Positions 1-13,299 are shown, counted from the first letter of the stretch. The stretch is DNA of 64,000 nucleotides from Odobenus rosmarus divergens (GCF_000321225.1 NW_004450404.1:2028089-2092088); one strand, 5' to 3'. A program made the numbers and translations. The notes: generated by a model not told the origin, from the sequence alone.

Positions 1-59
1 GGGTTCCGGAAGGAAGGTCACTCTGCCTGTCTCAAGTATGTGTCAGTGGGCTATAAGTT

Positions 60-255
60 TTAAGGAAGTTTAATTTTTTTTATTTGCCTTGTTCTCCACA
101 TCAGGCATATTCAAGAAATAGCAAGAAGGCCAATGTGGCTAGAACGCAGTAAGCCAGGGGGAGTTTGGGCAGATAAAATCAGAGAGGTAAAGGGGACCAA
201 ATCACTTGTTATAATCCTTGGTAGGTTTTGAACAGATCATTTCAGCTTCTGTATT
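60..255 (-). repeat. L2-like ancient repeat, continued at 693-780
   Basis: Reads like the antisense of an old mammalian L2-type repeat: aagaaggccaatgtggct, then gtaggttttgaacagatcat, and after the SINE pair gcaattgtccaagcaagaga. It is interrupted by two Can-SINEs at 271-677. Family name is from memory. Confidence 0.5.
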
Positions 256-270
256 AAGAATAGATTGTAG

Positions 271-469
271 GGGGGCGCCTGGGTGGCTCAGTCGTTAAGC
301 GTCTGCCTTCGGCTCAGGTCATGATCCCAGGGTCCTGGAATCGAGCCCCGCATCGGGCTCCCTGCTCCGCGGGAAGCCTGCTTCTCCCTCTCCCACTCCC
401 CCTGCTTGTGTTCCCTCTCTCGCTGTGTCTCTCTCTGTCAAATAAATAAAATCTTAAAAAAAAAAAAAA
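271..469 (+). mobile_element. Can-SINE, first of a tandem pair
   Basis: Full-length: tRNA-like head ggcgcctgggtggctcag, CT-rich tract, AATAAA, poly(A). Flanked by aagaatagattgtag (256-270) and a near copy at 470-484. Confidence 0.93.
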
Positions 470-484
470 AAGAATAGCTTGTAG

Positions 485-677
485 GGCACCTGAGTGGCTC
501 AGTTGTTAAGTGGCTGCCTTTGGCTCAGGTCATGATTCTGGGGTCCTGGGATCGAGTCCTGCATCGGGCTCCCTGCTCCGCAGGAAGCCTGCTTCTCCCT
601 CCCCCACTCCCCCCTGCTTGTGTTCCCTCTCTTCCTCTGTCTCTATCAAATAAATAAAAAAAATCTTAAAAAAAAAA
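485..677 (+). mobile_element. Can-SINE, second of a tandem pair
   Basis: Same orientation as the preceding copy, starting ggcacctgagtggctcag; poly(A) tail followed by a third copy of the target sequence at 678-692. Confidence 0.92.
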
Positions 678-780
678 AAGAATAGATTGTAGAGGGGAAA
701 GGGAGGAAACACACCATGCAAGATGCTACTGCAATTGTCCAAGCAAGAGACAGTGGTGACTTGGACTAGGATATAAGGTT

Positions 781-1200
781 TCCTTGTGACATGATGACAA
801 TGTTCTAAAATTAGATTATGATAATGGTTACACAACTCTGTAAATATACTAAAAAACAATGACTTATAGTCTTTAAATGGGTGAACCTTATCTATGTAAA
901 TTATATCAATAAAGCTGTTAAAAAAAAAAACTGGGAAAATGGATGACCAAGGAAAAATGAAAGAATTGACTGACATGGTACTGAGAGCTTAGCTGAGATT
1001 AGAAAACATAAACTTGCAGTGGTAGCAATTTGCATAATTGTATGTTTTTTTTCCAACATATCAGTTACTGCTCGGTGGGTACACTATAGAGGCAAGGATG
1101 TAAGGAATTTCAGGGTGCTTCTGAGGTAGAAGTTCAGGTGATTAACTATAGGGCCATAGGGTTCAGACTGGTAGCAGAGGAGCTAAAAAATGAGGATCGC
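781..1200. other. Intergenic stretch, nothing recognised
   Basis: AT-rich sequence downstream of the gene. No convincing gene, RNA or repeat seen; the minus-strand ORF crossing 530-976 is a read-through of the SINE pair. Confidence 0.4.
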
Positions 1201-1202
1201 CA

Positions 1203-1362
1203 GGGCATCTGGGTGTCTCAGTTGGTTAAGCATCCAACTCTTGATTTTGGCTTGGGTCATGATTTCAGTGTTGTGAGATTAAGCCCTGTGTCGAGCCCCG
1301 CATCGGGCGTGGAGCCTGCTTAAGATTCTCTCTCTCCCTCTGCAGCCACCCTCGCCTAAATA

Positions 1363-1401
<39 letters not shown>

Positions 1402-1432
1402 GTAAATGGTCACCAGAAAAAAAAAAAAAAGA
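1203..1432 (+). mobile_element. Older Can-SINE with (AAAT)n tail
   Basis: Diverged subfamily with ccaactcttgattttggct in the body, then CT-rich tract and an (AAAT)n run at 1357-1401. Possible short duplication aatgaggat on both sides. Confidence 0.85.
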
Positions 1433-1890
1433 ATGAGGATTGGGGGTGAAAGGGTGGGGAGAAACCAAAGGAATAAAATTCAAATTCCTTAATATGACTT
1501 ATTATTTCTGATGGTCTGACCCCTCTCTCTTGAACCTCATGTCTTGCTTCTTGTGTTTTAAATTCCATTCAGACAGAACTTTTTATTTTCTTGAGTGCCT
1601 CTAACTCTCTCTGTACATTCTATTCTACCCTTCCTTCCCCTTTTAGGTTGCAGCATAATCATTGTTTTCTTAGAAGGCCTGCCCTGCCCTGCCCTGCCCC
1701 TTAGGCAACTCTGTTATATATTCCTATAGCATCCTACACTTCCTTTACCTAGCTTTGCTAGTGTCAATCAATTCTATCAATTTAGGGTGGGTTAACAAAA
1801 TTTAATATCTGGATCTACAAAGCTGCAGAAGAATGACCATGGCAAAAATTGCTGCTTCACATTGGCTTGTCTGAGGAGCCAGATGTTTTT
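1433..1890. other. Intergenic stretch with short CCCTG tandem run
   Basis: A CCTGC pentamer is repeated about four times at 1677-1699; otherwise nothing recognised. Confidence 0.45.
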
Positions 1891-1894
1891 CTAG

Positions 1895-2400
1895 ATAACC
1901 ACAGTAGGCTGGTTAATGGACCCCAAAAATGTCCATGTCCTAATCCCTGGACCCTGTGAATATATTATCCTACATGGCAAAGGGAATTAGGATTACAGGT
2001 GCAATTAATGTTGCTAGTCAGTTGACCTTGAGATGGGGAGATTATCCTGGATTACCTGAGTAGGCCAATCACATGAGTCCTTAAGAGTGGAAGAAAAGGT
2101 GGAAGAGAGGAGTCAGATTCATGTGAAGAGGATTCTACCCACCATTGCTAGTTTTGAAGATGGAGGAAGGGGGCCATGAGGCAAGGAATGCAGCTAGCCT
2201 TCAGAAACTGGAAAAGGCAAGGAAACAATTCTCTCCTAGAGTTCCAGAAGGCAATTCAGCCTGTCCAACACCTTGGCCTTAGCCCAGTGAGACCCATATT
2301 GGACTTCTCACCTACAGAACTGTGAGACAATAAATTTGTGTTGTTTTAAGCCTCAAAGTTTGTGGTGATTTGTTACAGCAGCAGAAAACAAGTACATTAA
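1895..2400 (+). repeat. MaLR/MLT1-type LTR relic
   Basis: About 500 bp matching the pattern of old ERVL-MaLR LTRs: cttggccttagcccag, gaactgtgagacaataaatt, then a TGTTGTTTTAAGCC-like segment near the end. Solo LTR with no internal region seen; ancient and diverged. Confidence 0.6.
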
Positions 2401-2496
2401 CAACCCTATGTTGCCTCTGTATAATACCAAGTAGATCTTGAAGCTCTCCATCTTAACCTGGATACCCAAATTAATTCAAGTGAATAGTCCCTAAAC

Positions 2497-2868
2497 TATT
2501 TTGGGCTGAATTGTGTCTTCCTCCAAATTCGTATGTTGAAGCCTTTACCCCTAATACCCTGGAGTTAAAGTCTTTAAAGAGGTAATAGAGTTAAAATGAG
2601 GCTGTTAAGGGTGAGGCCCTAATGCAATATGACTGGTATCTCTGTAGGAGGAAGAGACAGCAGGGGTGGAATGACCACATGAAGAGGCAGCAAGAGGGTG
2701 GCCATCTGCAAGCCAAGGAGAGAGGCCTCAGAAGAACCTAACCCTGCTAGCACCTTGATCTTGACTTCCAGACTCCAGAACTCTGAGAAGATAAATTTCT
2801 GTTGTTGAAGCCACCCAGTCTGTGGTATTTTGTTATGGCAGCCTGAGACGAATAAATACACCATCATA
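2497..2868 (+). repeat. MaLR/MLT1-type LTR relic
   Basis: Contains ttcgtatgttgaagcc, gcaccttgatcttgacttcc and ggtattttgttatggcagcc, all hallmarks of MLT1 LTRs. Same orientation as the neighbouring relic, about 100 bp away; no internal region is present. Confidence 0.7.
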
Positions 2869-3390
2869 ATGTAAAACTCAAAATGTCAACGGGGAAGAAA
2901 AGGGCTAACTGTAGGCCTATAACCCATTCCCTCTCTACCAGGAATCAATGACCTCAATCAAATTTCCTTAAATGTGGCAATGATATTTACTGACTAGCAG
3001 AAAGAAAACAAAAAGTCCTTATCTCTAAAATGCTTTTAGCAAGATACATTTTGTCTATAGAGATGGCTTATTGTAAAACATGGAATTTATGGATTGATGA
3101 AGCATGGTTGGCTGGAGAATGCAGATTCATCATTTGTGTAATTAATGAGGTATAAAAAAGGGATGTTGCAGAACCAAATGACTCCCTTTGTTTAAGCAAT
3201 GTCTCCACATTGCTCGGAAGGAAACCTGTCCTTTAATTCTGAGTCCAAAATGTACCATAATGAGGAAGAGCAAGGGTATTTTGGAGCTAAGTCTGATAAT
3301 TTTGGATGTCTCCAAGAAAAGATTATTTCACCTATGCCTGGTGATCACTCTGTATCCTTTGAATCATTAACCACATTTGGTATTGGGTTA
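2869..3390. other. Intergenic stretch, nothing recognised
   Basis: Unique-looking sequence between the LTR relics and the next SINE; only short spurious ORFs of under 80 codons. Confidence 0.4.
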
Positions 3391-3408
3391 AGATCTATGA
3401 CTCATGTG

Positions 3409-3621
3409 GGGCGCTTGGGTGGCTCAGTTGGTTAAACCGCTGCCTTCAGCTCAGGTCATGATCCCAGGGTCCTGGGATCAAGCCCCAACATCGGGCTCCC
3501 TGCTCATGCAGGAAACCTGCTTCTCCCTCTGCCTGCCGCTCCCCCTGCTTGTGCTCTCTCCCTCTCTCTCTCGCTCTCTCTGTGTGTCAAATAAATAAAT
3601 AAAATCTTTAAAAAAAAAAAA
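3409..3621 (+). mobile_element. Can-SINE with 18-bp target duplication
   Basis: Full-length with poly(A). Perfect duplication agatctatgactcatgtg at 3391-3408 and 3622-3639. It is the last SINE before the inferred 3' UTR. Confidence 0.93.
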
Positions 3622-3831
3622 AGATCTATGACTCATGTGAGTCTGATGTGACACTCTTTGGGCTAACCAAGACTTTGCATACAAAAATTATCTTGCACTT
3701 CTTATTAACTCAGAGATGTTCCCGTTTTAAGTTCTATCAATCCAGTTTGATAAATTTATAATTTGGATAGAATTGGACATTATGAAGGATTATCATATAA
3801 TTGAAATAACCTGATAAATGACATGCATGCA

Positions 3832-3849
3832 TTTATTTGAAACTTTATT
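3832..3849 (-). promoter_or_regulatory. RPS6KA3: Candidate distal poly(A) signals of RPS6KA3
   Basis: Two AATAAA hexamers on the minus strand at 3844-3849 and 3832-3837, with cleavage expected 10-30 nt lower. The first Can-SINE below the gene lies some 200 bp further on. Confidence 0.45.
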
Positions 3850-6800
3850 ATATAAATTTTCATTTCTTTTAAAGATTACAAAACCTGTTCTGTGACAGGA
3901 ATACAAGCAATATTGTTCCAGGATTATTCATGGATACATCTGAAAGAGCTTAGATTACACATTAATAGTATGATTTGAAAACTTCCCAGATTAAACTCTT
4001 AAGTAAAACAATTTAAAGTATTCAGTGATAATTAATCCTTTACAAGCATTTCATAATTATGGCAGCAGTGCCAAGCATCTGATGCAATTTAACCACCAAT
4101 AAAAGGTACAATACATAGGAACTCATGATATGGTACCTTGGGCTTCTGGCATGCCTTACTAGAGAGAAACTAGTATAAAGTAAGATCATGTATAATAGTA
4201 GAAAAATATTTGTGATTTTTTTTCTTTTTTAAAAACTGTTTAAGTAGTTGCCCACCCCATTCCCACCCAAGGCCAAAAATGCAAAATAATTACATCCCTT
4301 AGGTGTATACCTTCCCTTTTGCTTAGGGTAAGAGTTAAGATAAACCTAATACATGTACACAATTTTAAGAATTAAAAACTCATCACCCATAATTATTAAG
4401 GATGCTAAGGCATGGCAATTAAAAAAAAAGCTTTAGATGATAAACTACACTTAGAGAAACACAAACCAAAACCTTTATCCTTATGCCCTCGCTTTGAATT
4501 TAAAAGTTCTACTTTACACACTTGTTTGAAAAACTCAGTATACAGTTCATTCAGTACTATAGTAATACTAGGAGTAAAGATTTTCTCTTTAATTAGATAT
4601 TGAACTAATCTACTTAGAGACTCTCCTCTCACATACGTTTACACATATTGTACTCAAATGGTATGTGCTCTGAAAGAGGTTTTTTTGAGGTTTGCATCTC
4701 TGAACCTAGTCTCTAAATTTTCCTTTCCACTAATCTCTATTCAATGTCATATACTTTGCTAGTTGCTCTGGGAGAAGTCATGGACATTTAAACAGCTTAT
4801 CATGCACTTCAAGGTTATATGGCAAAATAATGAGGAAAGTGCCGTAAGAGGTAGGAAGTAGACTCTCATCCCAACCCTTGGTATGCCCTGTTATGAACAG
4901 TTAAAAGACTAGAATCAAAGTGGTAAATGTGAGACTGATAGTAATACAAGGCTTAAGAAAATTAAGTCGACTTAATTTACTAGAATTCTTTGAGCACACT
5001 CAGTCACAATGGAACCAGTTACAAGTCACTTGACCACACAAAATACAGCAGTGTCAGAAGTACATAAAGCACACTGTAGATACAGATTCTTCTTGGCCAT
5101 CCATATTTAGGTATTATCATTCTGTAGATTCTTCACTAGAAAAAGTGGTTAAGCGTAGCTCTGCAGAATACCACAGTCCCAAGAAAGCAAATTTCATTCC
5201 TTCATTAATTGGTCTCCACCAATGGTCACTTGGGGAAACCAGCAAAATGTAAGCAATCTGGAGGTGAAAAGAGGACTATTTTCACTGAAATATAAATACT
5301 GAGTTAAGCCAACTTATCTGTGAATTAAATAAAACTCAATGTATACATCTAGTGTGAGTCACATGGAGCTGGACCTTTCAGAGGGACAGAACTCTAGGAC
5401 TAGATCGGAACCTCTTGGTTTAAGCACCAAGGGTCAACCATGGAACCCACCGTATTTCTTAAACACAGAAAACAGACCTTTTCTAACTCTTTACATTCCT
5501 GAGATACCTGTCCTAATGCCTTCACAAATCTCATAAATGCTTGATACCACCATGAGAATTTTCTCTATAAAATATGGTAAAGCAAGCTGAAAAATTTTCT
5601 GTCATTTATAAAAGCCAGGAAGTAGAGAATATCAAAGCCGTGTTGAGATATGTATTGCTGACTTCCATGGTGATTAAGTACATCCGTATCAAGGATCCCA
5701 AATCTTAAATGTTTCTCTGCTCTCATCCCAGGCTGGACCTACCCCAGTTCCTTTCCAACCCAATCCATTCTGCTTACTCATGAAGCCTTTGCACCCCTCT
5801 CCCCCTTCAAATCTTTGCTGGGCTGAGGGTGCAGGGCACAGCAAACAGGCCAGCCCCACCTCTCATAATGCCCCTGGCCCCAAAATCAGCCACTTCTTAA
5901 AATTAGGTGGGAAATGGTTGATCCAAACCCATACTTTGCAGCCTACCACATGTGAAATGTGAATCTCTACTGCATACACACCACACCCCCTCCAGACACT
6001 CACTAAGTGACTTTTCCCCACACATTAGCCTTGCAGCATCTTGATTCTGTGCCTTGTGAAAATCATTACATTTTTGCATTTTTGGGGTTGCTTGTGAATA
6101 AATGAATCTGTATTAAATCTGTTAAAGGTCTACTGTACTTAGAAAAAAAGACATCTCTATAAATTAGGATCTGAAATGACTTACATAAAAAATTAAAAGG
6201 ACAAAAACTTACCTTAACATCATCACTTGAAAGGGAAGATACAAAACACGTGGTAGTGTAATCCGTATTTTTCAGCATGTGCTTGGAAAAGTTAAATGCA
6301 ATCTACCATTCTAGATATTATTTTGGATTATAGGCTAAGAGGAGGTTTGTAAAAGTGGCCTGATGGTTTAGTTCCTTCTTTCACATTGAAATAATCTTTA
6401 GGACTGAACTAAAACCTTCTGGGAGAAGCCCTGGTAACTAGGGGAACTAAATGGTGAAGGGCCCGGTGGAGCTGGACTCAGTAATTAATGGAAAGGTAAA
6501 CCCAGGGCAAGCATTACACAATTGTTGGCCAAGTTTGTCTGCCATAAGTCAAAGGCAATAGGAACACCAGGACCACAGATGAAATAAATTAAGCTCACGA
6601 ACTGCATTTTAGGCAAAAGCCTTCAGTTTTGTGAACATACGACTTGCTTTTATCCAATAAAATTGGCAGCTGGAGTAGGCAAAGAAGGCAGTATCTTTGA
6701 AAGCAATAAACTTGCCATTCATCTACCAGTAGAGTATTATCCTAAGAAATATGTATTTTTTTTTTTGAACAACTCTGCTCCTGGCTGGGTATTAATATGA

Positions 6801-8813
6801 AGGGAAGGCAGCATGGTGTTATGAGGGAAAAAAACTGAATGGGAAGTTAAGGATTCTAGTCTTTGCTTTGGGTCTTAGGTACTTTACATGCAATATGAGT
6901 TATTTAGATAATTTATTATCTAAATTAGATAAGTTATTTAGATAATAAATTATATAGATAATTTATAGGATTTACACATTTACTTCTGGTTCTAAGACTC
7001 TGATGGACAAAACACCTAAGCATCAGCGTCCAAAATTTGAAAATGTCTTTTTTTTTTTGCCCAGAGTTACATTAACATTTTAAAAGTGACAAGAATTTGG
7101 GATGGTCATGGTTTGAAACACTGAATAGAGGAGAGAGAGAAAGAAAAAATATTTTCTTTATAGGCAATGGGAAGCAGTTTTTGATAGTTAGCATTCATAT
7201 ACTCAAGAATTTTAATAAAACTTTCTCCATCCAGATCTTCTGCATCCTTCTTCCTATACATTTTATTTAGAAGATGAACTTACATTTGATTTCTATGCAA
7301 TAATAATTTTGTGTCACTTAAGCAAAATGAATGTTATAGATTTTCCTTTTCTCTTTAGTTGCATAGAGGAGAAATTAAGGAATAACAGTGGCTTCTAAGA
7401 CATTTAACTAAAGCACGCTTTCTTGGCTTTGTACTCTCAAAGAAAGATTTAAAGCTTCGGGCAGGTAAAGAGACTTCTGATGTAAATGGCTCAGTACATG
7501 GCTAAGAGATCTGTTGGGCACATTGTTGATGAGGTTAAGTTAAATTGCTTTTTCCTTGTTCATGTTTTTCATATTACATATTGATGTATACTAGGTAGCT
7601 CGACTAAAATACAGGTAATAATGGATACAAAAGTTTCTTTAATCAAAGAGAATTGTGGAAACTACCCAAATCAGATGTAGGTAATGAATACTGTAATCTA
7701 AGCAGACCCAGTGACCACCACTATGAAAGCTGATCATTTCTGAAGTTAAAGGAAGCGTTATATGGCTATAAATCATCAGAAGGAATTCAGAAAACACTCA
7801 ATGGTGAACATTCACTTAGGCTACTTGAGCTATGATTTCAGGTGAGAACAGATACTGTTTGATCAAGAATGTTTTATTCCCTCAAATAAGAAAGTTTAAA
7901 TCCAATTTCATAGTGAGGCTGGTGGCCTTTATTACATTCAAATTAGTGTTTAATATAGAGCATTGTAATGGGATAGAACTCATTATGATTTACCTTTTTT
8001 CCAAAAAAGCATACTTTTCTTGCAGGTATACAAGAACAGGTATCCTGTTATTCATACGCTAAATTCTGCAATTTGATCTATTTAAACATGAAAGATCTAA
8101 TGGGACTTGAATGACCTGTTGTTAAATTTTCCTTCGCTAATATCTTCACCATAACTCTTAAAGGCCTTTGATGTATATTGGAAAAATCCCAAATTATATG
8201 CCAAATACTAAGTATGGATACTATTCAAGATCAAAAGTGCAAGAACTACTTCCTTAATTAAGGAAAAAAGAACCCTAAAGAGTTGCAACGTATATGGACT
8301 AACTTCATAGGTGTACTCTTGATGTCATGCCACACACACGTGATAACTTTCTCTACCATAACAGCTCTCTAAGTTAGTCTGACAAAGCACCTGACTTTAA
8401 GAAACAAACAAATGAACGAACCAGTGAAACAGACATGGGGAAAGATATATACATTTTGGAAGTATTACATTCAACAGCTGTTCCACAATCTGGCCATTTT
8501 TAGGGCTGTCCAACAATACTGTTAATCCAGGTGAACTATTTAACCCGATTTAATAGTCAATTGATTAATAATAATAGATTCCAAGTTAAACAAAGCATGT
8601 ATACATTAAAGAAAGCAGTACAGAAATGTACTGTGTATGAACTGTTTACAAAAACATACAAAATGTTGGATGGCACAAGGGATACAGTGCTAATAGAAAC
8701 GGATTGTTTAAGCTAAGTGCTTAACATAAACTGTCCATCCCTATAACTAACAAAGAATATTTCAGGGACATGAAATATTTCCTATAAAAATAATGCTATA
8801 TGGTGTAGAGTAC

Positions 8814-8819
8814 TTTATT
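8814..8819 (-). promoter_or_regulatory. RPS6KA3: Candidate proximal poly(A) signal
   Basis: AATAAA on the minus strand (TGAATAAAGT) about 290 nt past the stop codon, which would give a short 3' UTR isoform. Further AATAAA hexamers are at 7928-7933, 7873-7878 and 7262-7267. Usage cannot be judged from sequence alone. Confidence 0.3.
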
Positions 8820-9110
8820 CAGTGTATTTTTAGGTGGTATTCATATGTTCATTATTCTTGTTGATTCAGTGAATATGTCTTCATCATGTTTCCATTTTCA
8901 TTTCACCCGAAGCTCCAGGAAAATCTAACTTGCTAACAATCATTTAAAGCGAGAAGAGATGGAAGCAGGAGCAGCAGCAGGAGCAGCAGCATTATGGGTA
9001 CCAGCTGGGACAGTGTGTGCTTGCAGGTGTCTCTCAGATATGTGCTACCTGTCGCCAGAACTTGTGCTATCAGCTTACACCATGGTACCAAATAGCTCAC
9101 TGAGGTCACT

Positions 9111-9877
<767 letters not shown>

Positions 9878-10018
9878 CTTGACTAGATGGGGTGCGTCCT
9901 GTCTGTTTAGTTGGTATTGTGGCAGTTGGTCCCAGTGGACGATCCAAGGATGTCTGAGCACAAGGGCAGCAGTCAGTCTCTGATGAGGATCCACATGAAG
10001 CATCTTTGACACCAGGTC
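9878..10018 (-). CDS. RPS6KA3: RPS6KA3 exon 21 (residues 654-700)
   Basis: 141 nt, phase 0 at both ends; donor AAG/GTGAGC. It encodes [20 protein letters not shown] and LRHPWIVHW, the end of the CTKD, then the autoinhibitory-helix region [18 protein letters not shown]. The 5.4-kb intron 20 precedes it. Confidence 0.97.
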
Positions 10019-10178
10019 CTGTAAAGGGAAGAAGAATAATAATAAAACAAGCTTAAACTTCTGTTTGTTTTTCTATAGCACTTGATACTGGTCAGCATTC
10101 TTCCTTAGCTTTTATGACACTATTTTTTCCTAGTACCAAACTTTGAGGTTCAAAGCAATTTGGTCAACATGACAATTT

Positions 10179-10392
10179 TTCTTTTTTTAAAGATTTATTT
10201 TAGAGAGAGTGAGAGAGACAGAGACAGAAAAAACTGCAAGTGAGCATGAGTAGGGGGAGAGGCAGTGGGGGGGTGGGGAGAGAATCTCAAGTATACTCCC
10301 TGACATGGGGCTCAATCCCACGACTCTGAGATCATGACCTGAGGTGAAATGAAGAGTTGGATGCTTAACTGACTGAGCCACCTCGGTGCCCC
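10179..10392 (-). mobile_element. Can-SINE, older subfamily
   Basis: Antisense copy beginning in poly(T) and ending ccacctcggtgccc. Near-perfect duplication caacatgacaattt / caacatggcaattt on the two sides. In intron 20. Confidence 0.88.
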
Positions 10393-10687
10393 CAACATGG
10401 CAATTTCTTTGCGGGGAAAAAAAAAAGGCAAAAACCTAAGTCTTTGTTTTTGCCTCCCTGAGTAACAGTAATTTAGGTGCATTACAAAGAGTAAATTTAC
10501 CACATTTATGTATCTTTAAGTACTTTGGCTCTTTTTTCACTGAGATATTCTGATTTTTCTACACTTTTGTAGGTTTATTTCTAAATAATTTTTTGTGCTG
10601 CTGGTAATAATGGAAAGCAGAACATAACTGTCCAATAATAGGAATTTAATTGGAGAGCTCCAAATGCCCCCTCCAAAAGATCAGAGT

Positions 10688-10795
10688 TCTTTTTTTTTTT
10701 TTTTAAAGTAGGCTCCATGCCCAACGTGGGGCTTGAACTCACAACCTCAAGGTCAAGAGTCACATGCTCCACAGACTGAGCCAGCCAGGCGCCCC
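10688..10795 (-). mobile_element. Short tRNA-related carnivore SINE
   Basis: About 108 bp: poly(T), aaagtaggctccatgccc, ttgaactcacaacc, and head complement gagccagccaggcgcccc. Lacks the CT-rich middle of the longer copies. Confidence 0.78.
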
Positions 10796-11044
10796 AGATT
10801 TTTATTTTTTCCACTTCATGGGCATTGCACAGGCATTATTTAAAAAAAAAATCAGAAATACAGAGAAGCAAAAAGAACATGAAGAACTCCCAGAATCCCA
10901 TTCTTCCAAAAAAGTGCTTTCTATCTAACCAAATGCTTTCCTATGCATGGAATATAGATCCATATAATTGCTAGATAGTTTTATACTCTCTAAAATAACA
11001 ACAGCTGTGACTTATAAAAGCCACCTACCACTTGTTTAATTTTT

Positions 11045-11835
11045 CATTCAAAATATAGCTATTGAGTATCTATTAAAGGCCAGGTATTCTGCTAGGCATT
11101 GGGTATTTAGCAGTGAACAAGATAGAAATGAACTCTGACCTCATGAAGCTTTCAGCCCAGTGAGGGAGAAACAAAGAATCAATTACAAAGCAAACAGTAA
11201 GTTCTTTGATGGGATGAATAAAGAGGTATAGCTAGAGGAACACAAAGAGACAGTGACCTGAACAGGATGGGGTGGCTTAGAAGTGACTTCTTTAGAGGAA
11301 TGTTAGATCTGAAGGATGAGCAGTAGATGGATTAGAGAAGGGGAGGAGGAAACAGAGCAATTCAGGGAGATAGAGCAGAGTGTGTTTAGAGGAAAGCCTT
11401 CAGGGACGAGAACATGCCATAACTAAGGAACTAAGAGGAGTGCAGTGAGGCTGTAACAAAAAATGCCAAGTAGAACATGGCAGCAGATAAGTGAGAAAGG
11501 CGAGAAGGGACCAGACCATGAAGGCCCTGGTAAGCTACATTAGCAAATCTGGACTTTGTCTGCAGGTAAGAAATTATTCAAAGCAAAGGAGTGATACAGT
11601 CAGGTTTGTACTTTAGAGAGCTTACGCTCACTAAGTGTGGAGGAAAATGGATCGGAGGGTGCAAGCCTGAAGACTCCAATTTAAGACTGGCGAGAGATGA
11701 TGGCTTCAGGGCTGTATAAGAGATGGAGAAATATGGATGGTATTGAGGTACTTAAGAGAAAGAACCAACAGAACCTGGTCGCTGACTGGTACTGGGAATT
11801 GAGGAGATGTTATTCCAAGTATTTCTCTGCTATTA
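11045..11835 (-). repeat. L2-like ancient repeat
   Basis: Begins attgagtatctattaaaggc...gctaggcattgggtattt and continues through accatgaaggccctgg and gagtgatacagtcagg; the long form of the L2-like antisense pattern. Confidence 0.5.
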
Positions 11836-12350
11836 TTTACAGTTTCTTATTTTTAGTTATCATTAACAGCTAAGAACAGGAACAAGCTACGGAACAGAAT
11901 TAGAAATAAAAAGTGAAACAATCAGGAACTCCCCTTCCAAATTCTTAAAGTGGGAAGATGTGCTTCAAGTATATAAAAGGTTGCAAAACTGCCCAGGGGC
12001 ATAACAAAACGCTATTCCTTCCATAGGTCTCATCACTCTGCTCAGATAAGCTCATTCGTGCTCATGGCTTTAGCTACTACAGATGATGACAACTCCTAAC
12101 TCCACTGTCCACCCGAGACTTCTCTCCTAAGATCTGCATCCATATAGCCAGTTGCCTAATGGACATACATCTCTTAATTATATATCACAGTTGCATTTCA
12201 AATTCTTCATGTCCAAATCTGTAATCATCACTCCTCTCAAAACCACTTCTTTTGTATTCCACATCTTGGTGAAGGACACCACTACCGACTCATTTGCCTG
12301 AGGTGGAAATGTGGACTACATGCTTACTATCTGCTTCTCCCTTGCTTCTT

Positions 12351-12371
12351 TTTTCTTTAAAGATTTATTCT

Positions 12372-12405
<34 letters not shown>

Positions 12406-12517
12406 ATCTCAAGCAGACTCCGTGCTCAGCACGGAGCCCAATGTGGGCCCTGAGATCATGACCTGAGCCGAAACCAAGAGTTGGGCACTTAACAAACTAT
12501 GCCACTCAGGTGCCCCT
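12351..12517 (-). mobile_element. Can-SINE, older copy
   Basis: Antisense with a pure (GA)n tract at 12373-12402 and end ccactcaggtgcccc; imperfect duplication around ttgcttctt. Confidence 0.85.
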
Positions 12518-13290
12518 CCTTTGCTTCTTATGTCCATTTAACCACTGAGTCTATTTTGCCCCCTAAATTTCTCTTTCATCTGCCTCAAATCCTGCTACAA
12601 CTGCTCTAGTTTAGGTCTTCATCATTTGTGACCTGAAATATTGTAAAACCTTACAAGTAAAACTACCCTTAATATTAGGTCAGTGAGGACTGAATGAAAT
12701 AATATAGATATAAGTGTTAGCACAGTCCTTGGCACATAAGTGCCCAGTGAATTATAGTGATGGTACTGTTCTTCTCAAAGCCACATATGACACATATGGC
12801 CCATATGACTGATGACATTCACATGTGCCACTTGCTCTTGAGGCAACACATCAGACTGACAGAACCCTCCCTCCCAATTTTGTGGGTATTCACTGTACCA
12901 TATAATGCTTGTAATCTCAAGTCTTAACTCGACAAATTAGCAAAAGTTATCAGTAATAATGTGATATTTATAAGAAAGGCTGTGAGTTAGATCCAATTTT
13001 TTTGTACTCTATTTTCATCTCATCCTCACCTGTCTTTCTCTTTCATTCAAAAAAGCATACTGGAATGCAAGTCAATGAGAATCAAATTATCAAAATTAAA
13101 GCAAGTTAAGGTTATTTCTATAATTTATTTAAAAAGGAGGCAATGGGTAAGCTCCGATACTTTACATGGTGACATTACTTAATATGTCTCACAAATGATC
13201 ATGACAATTTCTAGCAGACTCCAGAGATAAGAATTACTGCTCTACAGAACAAACTTGAAAAAGGAAAATCTGATCACTATAATGCTTAAT
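12518..13290. other. RPS6KA3: Intron 20 stretch, nothing firm recognised
   Basis: Low-complexity and AT-rich segments. 12600-12760 may contain a degraded MIR; not certain. Confidence 0.35.
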
Positions 13291-13299
13291 ATTTTTCAA

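Larger units (their letters stand above)
3815..9110 (-). other. RPS6KA3: Inferred 3' UTR of RPS6KA3 (about 5.3 kb)
   Basis: This follows the stop codon without a recognisable splice. The human transcript carries a 3' UTR of several kb, which fits. No Can-SINE or recent L1 lies between 3640 and 10178, in sharp contrast with the rest of the window, as expected for exonic sequence under constraint. Near the stop, at about 8959-8993, is a trinucleotide-rich GCTGCT/CTG tract. The distal end is set at the paired poly(A) signals near 3832-3849; this boundary is inferred. Confidence 0.55.

Noticed and set aside
271..290. tRNA-like A-box text at the head of each Can-SINE
   Set aside because: These are the tRNA-derived heads of SINEs, not tRNA genes; no cloverleaf with anticodon arm is intact.
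530..976. 148-codon minus-strand ORF
   Set aside because: It runs through the poly(T) and CT-rich parts of a Can-SINE and an L2-like relic; the translation is low-complexity and has no recognisable domain.
1895..2868. Could the two neighbouring LTR relics be the two ends of one provirus
   Set aside because: They are same-orientation but differ strongly in sequence and are only about 100 bp apart, with no internal region; more likely two solo LTRs.
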